The notes beneath the pieces were generated by a model that saw only the letters and a program-made list of their open reading frames with translations, had not been told where the DNA came from and did no database searches. From CAYVBE01 sp964448935 (GTDB taxonomy: Bacteria > Planctomycetota > Brocadiia > SM23-32): a DNA stretch of 6,815 nucleotides. The position numbers were made by a program, and so were the translations under genes. Shown here one piece after another: positions 6,079 through 6,815 of this stretch; within the stretch, counting starts at the first letter, position 1; each line of letters opens with the position of its first letter. Where the stretch lies: contig CAYVBE010000216.1 in the NCBI GenBank assembly GCA_964448935.1, positions 1 to 6,815 of the forward strand, given 5' to 3'.

Positions 6079-6815
6079 TCAGGGGGCGGTCTGCGCACGC
6101 TGGAGTTCGCAGGCGCCGACGTCCGGCCGTGCGTCTCGGGGGCGGCCCCAGGCGTCGGTCGGCACCAGCCGATCGGTCAGCCTGTCCACCAGCGGCGAGG
6201 ATGGCGTCGGGCAGCCCCGGTCGTCCAGCCGGGCCTCGCCGGTCGTCACGCGCGTGCCGAGGGGGTTCGTGTATACTCCGCCCTCCGGGATGACGCAGTG
6301 ATTGTCCTCGAGGTCCGAGAAATCCGCGCGCCCGCCGTGGCGAGCGTCCTGCCTGAACGCCTCGAAGTAGCAACCTTTCACGCTGAGATTGGTGAGCGTG
6401 GTGAGTTGCCGTTCCCCCGTGGACTGATCCCTGTCGTCGAAGATATTGAAGGATTGTCCGATGAACGAGCAGTGCCACAGCAGCAGATGGTTGGTCGAGC
6501 GCATCCAGAGGGAATGGCCGTTGTTGGGGCCGGCGCCCTCGAACGCCGGCCGGAGGGGCGGCCTGAGTTCGATGAAGAAGTTGACGAACGCCACGTCCCG
6601 CGCCGGGGGCGAGTCGGCCCTGCCCGTGCGGCACATGATTCCCTGGTAGTGAACGTCCATGACGCGGCAGTTGTAGACGATGGTATTATTGGGCCCGTCG
6701 GTGTGCCAGAACTGCCAGGCGTCCGCGTGCGCGTACGTCAGGCCGGGGTCTATATCGGTCGCCTCGCAGTTGACCATCATGGGGCAGTTCGCGTTAACCC
6801 AACTTCCGCAGTTTG
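6079..6815 (-). CDS. Right-handed parallel beta-helix protein, C-terminal part (runs off the window)
   Basis: The last 245 or so residues of a longer protein are visible. The frame stays open to the window edge: beyond the first in-window ATG pair (6775-6780) it continues upstream as NCGSWVNANCP, so those methionines are internal. The sequence shows short strand-turn repeats typical of pectate-lyase-like beta-helices, with recurring Asn-Cys steps (MVNCEATDI, VYNCRVMDV, VKGCYFEAF) and HTDGPNNTIVYNC. It ends VPTDAWGRPRDARPDVGACE, the D-x-x-G-x-PR...DVGA-x-E closing motif common in secreted beta-helix proteins of Planctomycetota and Bacteroidota. Such proteins bind or cleave acidic polysaccharides, or serve as surface proteins. 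The catalytic region, signal peptide and promoter are outside the window, so no substrate can be assigned. It converges with the kinase gene across 27 bp in which I see no canonical terminator. Confidence 0.8.
   Translation of the reverse strand, partial: NCGSWVNANCPMMVNCEATDIDPGLTYAHADAWQFWHTDGPNNTIVYNCRVMDVHYQGIMCRTGRADSPPARDVAFVNFFIELRPPLRPAFEGAGPNNGHSLWMRSTNHLLLWHCSFIGQSFNIFDDRDQSTGERQLTTLTNLSVKGCYFEAFRQDARHGGRADFSDLEDNHCVIPEGGVYTNPLGTRVTTGEARLDDRGCPTPSSPLVDRLTDRLVPTDAWGRPRDARPDVGACELQRAQTAP

Overview
The window is GC-rich with dense coding. It has no CRISPR array, tRNA, rRNA, transposase or phage gene that I can see. A large secreted protein with glycoside-hydrolase-like layers, a parallel beta-helix protein and an FGGY kinase suggest a polysaccharide-degrading bacterium of the Planctomycetota / PVC or Hydrogenedentes type. 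That placement is an inference from style; there is no phylogenetic marker here.

Layout. Positions 25-339 form a compact self-contained unit on the minus strand: a TTGACA promoter, a 5' leader, a strong Shine-Dalgarno, a 59-codon gene and a rho-independent terminator. The gene encodes a minimal histone-fold protein with the GRKTV...RDV signature, resembling the bacterial histone Bd0055 of Bdellovibrio. It is the least expected item in the window and is easy to miss because of its size. A hairpin terminator at 357-374 separates it from the gene upstream of it on the same strand.

Positions 386-1420 (minus) encode a zinc-dependent polyol dehydrogenase of the sorbitol/xylitol dehydrogenase type. 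A roughly 165 bp divergent control region (1421-1585) holds one candidate promoter for each direction, and an inverted repeat that touches both -35 boxes. On the plus strand follow a signal-peptide-bearing 983-residue multidomain protein (1586-4537) and an FGGY pentulose kinase (4567-6051). The kinase starts 29 bp after the preceding stop, behind a strong Shine-Dalgarno, so these two form an operon. Converging on the kinase from the right edge is the C-terminal part of a secreted-type parallel beta-helix protein (minus strand, 6079 to beyond 6815).

How the genes may work together (inference): the dehydrogenase would oxidise a polyol to a ketose, and the kinase, which resembles D-ribulokinases more than classical xylulokinases, would phosphorylate the ketose. 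The secreted protein and the beta-helix protein would act on or bind the extracytoplasmic glycan that supplies the sugar. The shared divergent promoter region supports common control of dehydrogenase and kinase. The histone gene looks like an unrelated housekeeping neighbour.
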